Shown here in pieces: positions 63,860 through 64,000 of a stretch of DNA of 64,000 bases (positions within the stretch are counted from its first letter, which is position 1; each line of letters begins with the position of its first letter). The notes below the pieces were generated by a model. It did not search any database. It saw only the letters and a program-made list of their open reading frames with translations, and was not told where the DNA came from. Source of the DNA: Methanoculleus thermophilus (GTDB taxonomy: Archaea > Halobacteriota > Methanomicrobia > Methanomicrobiales > Methanoculleaceae); NCBI RefSeq assembly GCF_001571405.1, contig NZ_BCNX01000004.1, positions 186,001-250,000 of the forward strand. The letters are read 5' to 3'. Position numbers and translations under genes: made by a program.

Positions 63860-64000
63860 AGAGGGCCGTGCCGGCCCCGCTCTCAATTTTCCACCAGGGC
63901 ACCCCGAAGCGAGAGCAATACATTGCGGTGGAATGGCCGGAACGGCTCCACTCTCCGGGTTCGTCGAAACGTATATCCACTCCCCTTCTATCTACTCGCC
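63860..64000. other. Right edge of window
   Basis: 140 bp without a recognisable gene on either strand; nothing else is seen before the sequence ends. Confidence 0.3.

Noticed and set aside
1-64000. tRNA, rRNA and CRISPR arrays
   Set aside because: I looked for T-loop GTTCGAATCC-like sequences, conserved rRNA blocks and regularly spaced direct repeats of 24-37 nt and found none. A tRNAscan-SE and CRISPR-finder run would settle it.

Overview
The window reads as one GC-rich chromosomal segment of a methanogenic euryarchaeon, most likely Methanomicrobiales and close to Methanoculleus. The reasons are coenzyme F420 enzymes (F420H2:NADP oxidoreductase, an F420-dependent luciferase-fold enzyme), archaeal TATA boxes 25-27 nt upstream of start codons with several apparently leaderless genes, the alternative siroheme-to-heme (Ahb) route, a GTG-started archaeal DNA ligase and methanogen families such as DUF1673. 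The genus is inferred from gene content only. No rRNA, tRNA or CRISPR array was seen.

Layout. 1-5.6 kb: the end of an AhbD-AhbB fusion, ahbA and ahbC (heme from siroheme), a frameshifted scrap of a catalase gene, a stand-alone condensation-type acyltransferase, a ferredoxin-like protein with an internal tandem repeat, and a 3-methyladenine DNA glycosylase. 5.9-15.2 kb: cupin, AI-2E-family membrane protein, a cation/proton antiporter carrying a C-terminal PKD domain, a REC-4xPAS histidine kinase, a secreted dienelactone-hydrolase-like protein, a striking array of hairpins with GNRA loops, and a DUF169 protein. 15.3-18.7 kb: an HTH regulator with a palindrome at its promoter heads an overlapping operon of three DUF1673 membrane proteins; an orphan ABC ATPase follows. 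18.8-34 kb: F420 enzymes, a decayed TnpB gene, a bacterial-type pgk-pfkA pair, an aminotransferase/P5C-dehydrogenase pair (ornithine to glutamate type), a DNA ligase/PolX repair pair, FKBP isomerase and a FkbM methyltransferase.

34-43 kb is more accessory: a frameshifted small gene, a candidate small RNA, a DEAD-box helicase, Hsp20, a peroxiredoxin-like protein without its catalytic cysteine, a RelBE-type toxin-antitoxin pair, the tail of a restriction-modification enzyme, an HNH endonuclease and a 407-residue protein of unknown function in lower-GC DNA, and a HicB antitoxin remnant. 43-64 kb holds envelope and transport functions: a transglutaminase-like lipoprotein, a secreted beta-propeller protein, PsiE- and HdeD-like membrane proteins, two DUF6325 paralogues, a DHA2 drug exporter, a GH63-type glycosidase, a cytosolic sulfatase next to its radical-SAM maturase, a sugar porter with a structured leader, and a pentameric ligand-gated ion channel with a large N-terminal double domain.

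The items I consider most worth following are the archaeal ligand-gated channel, the HTH/DUF1673 operon, the GNRA-hairpin array, the antiporter-PKD fusion, the AhbD-AhbB fusion with a dead catalase beside it, and the unknown gene in the restriction remnant island. All function calls rest on motif reading; no database search was run.
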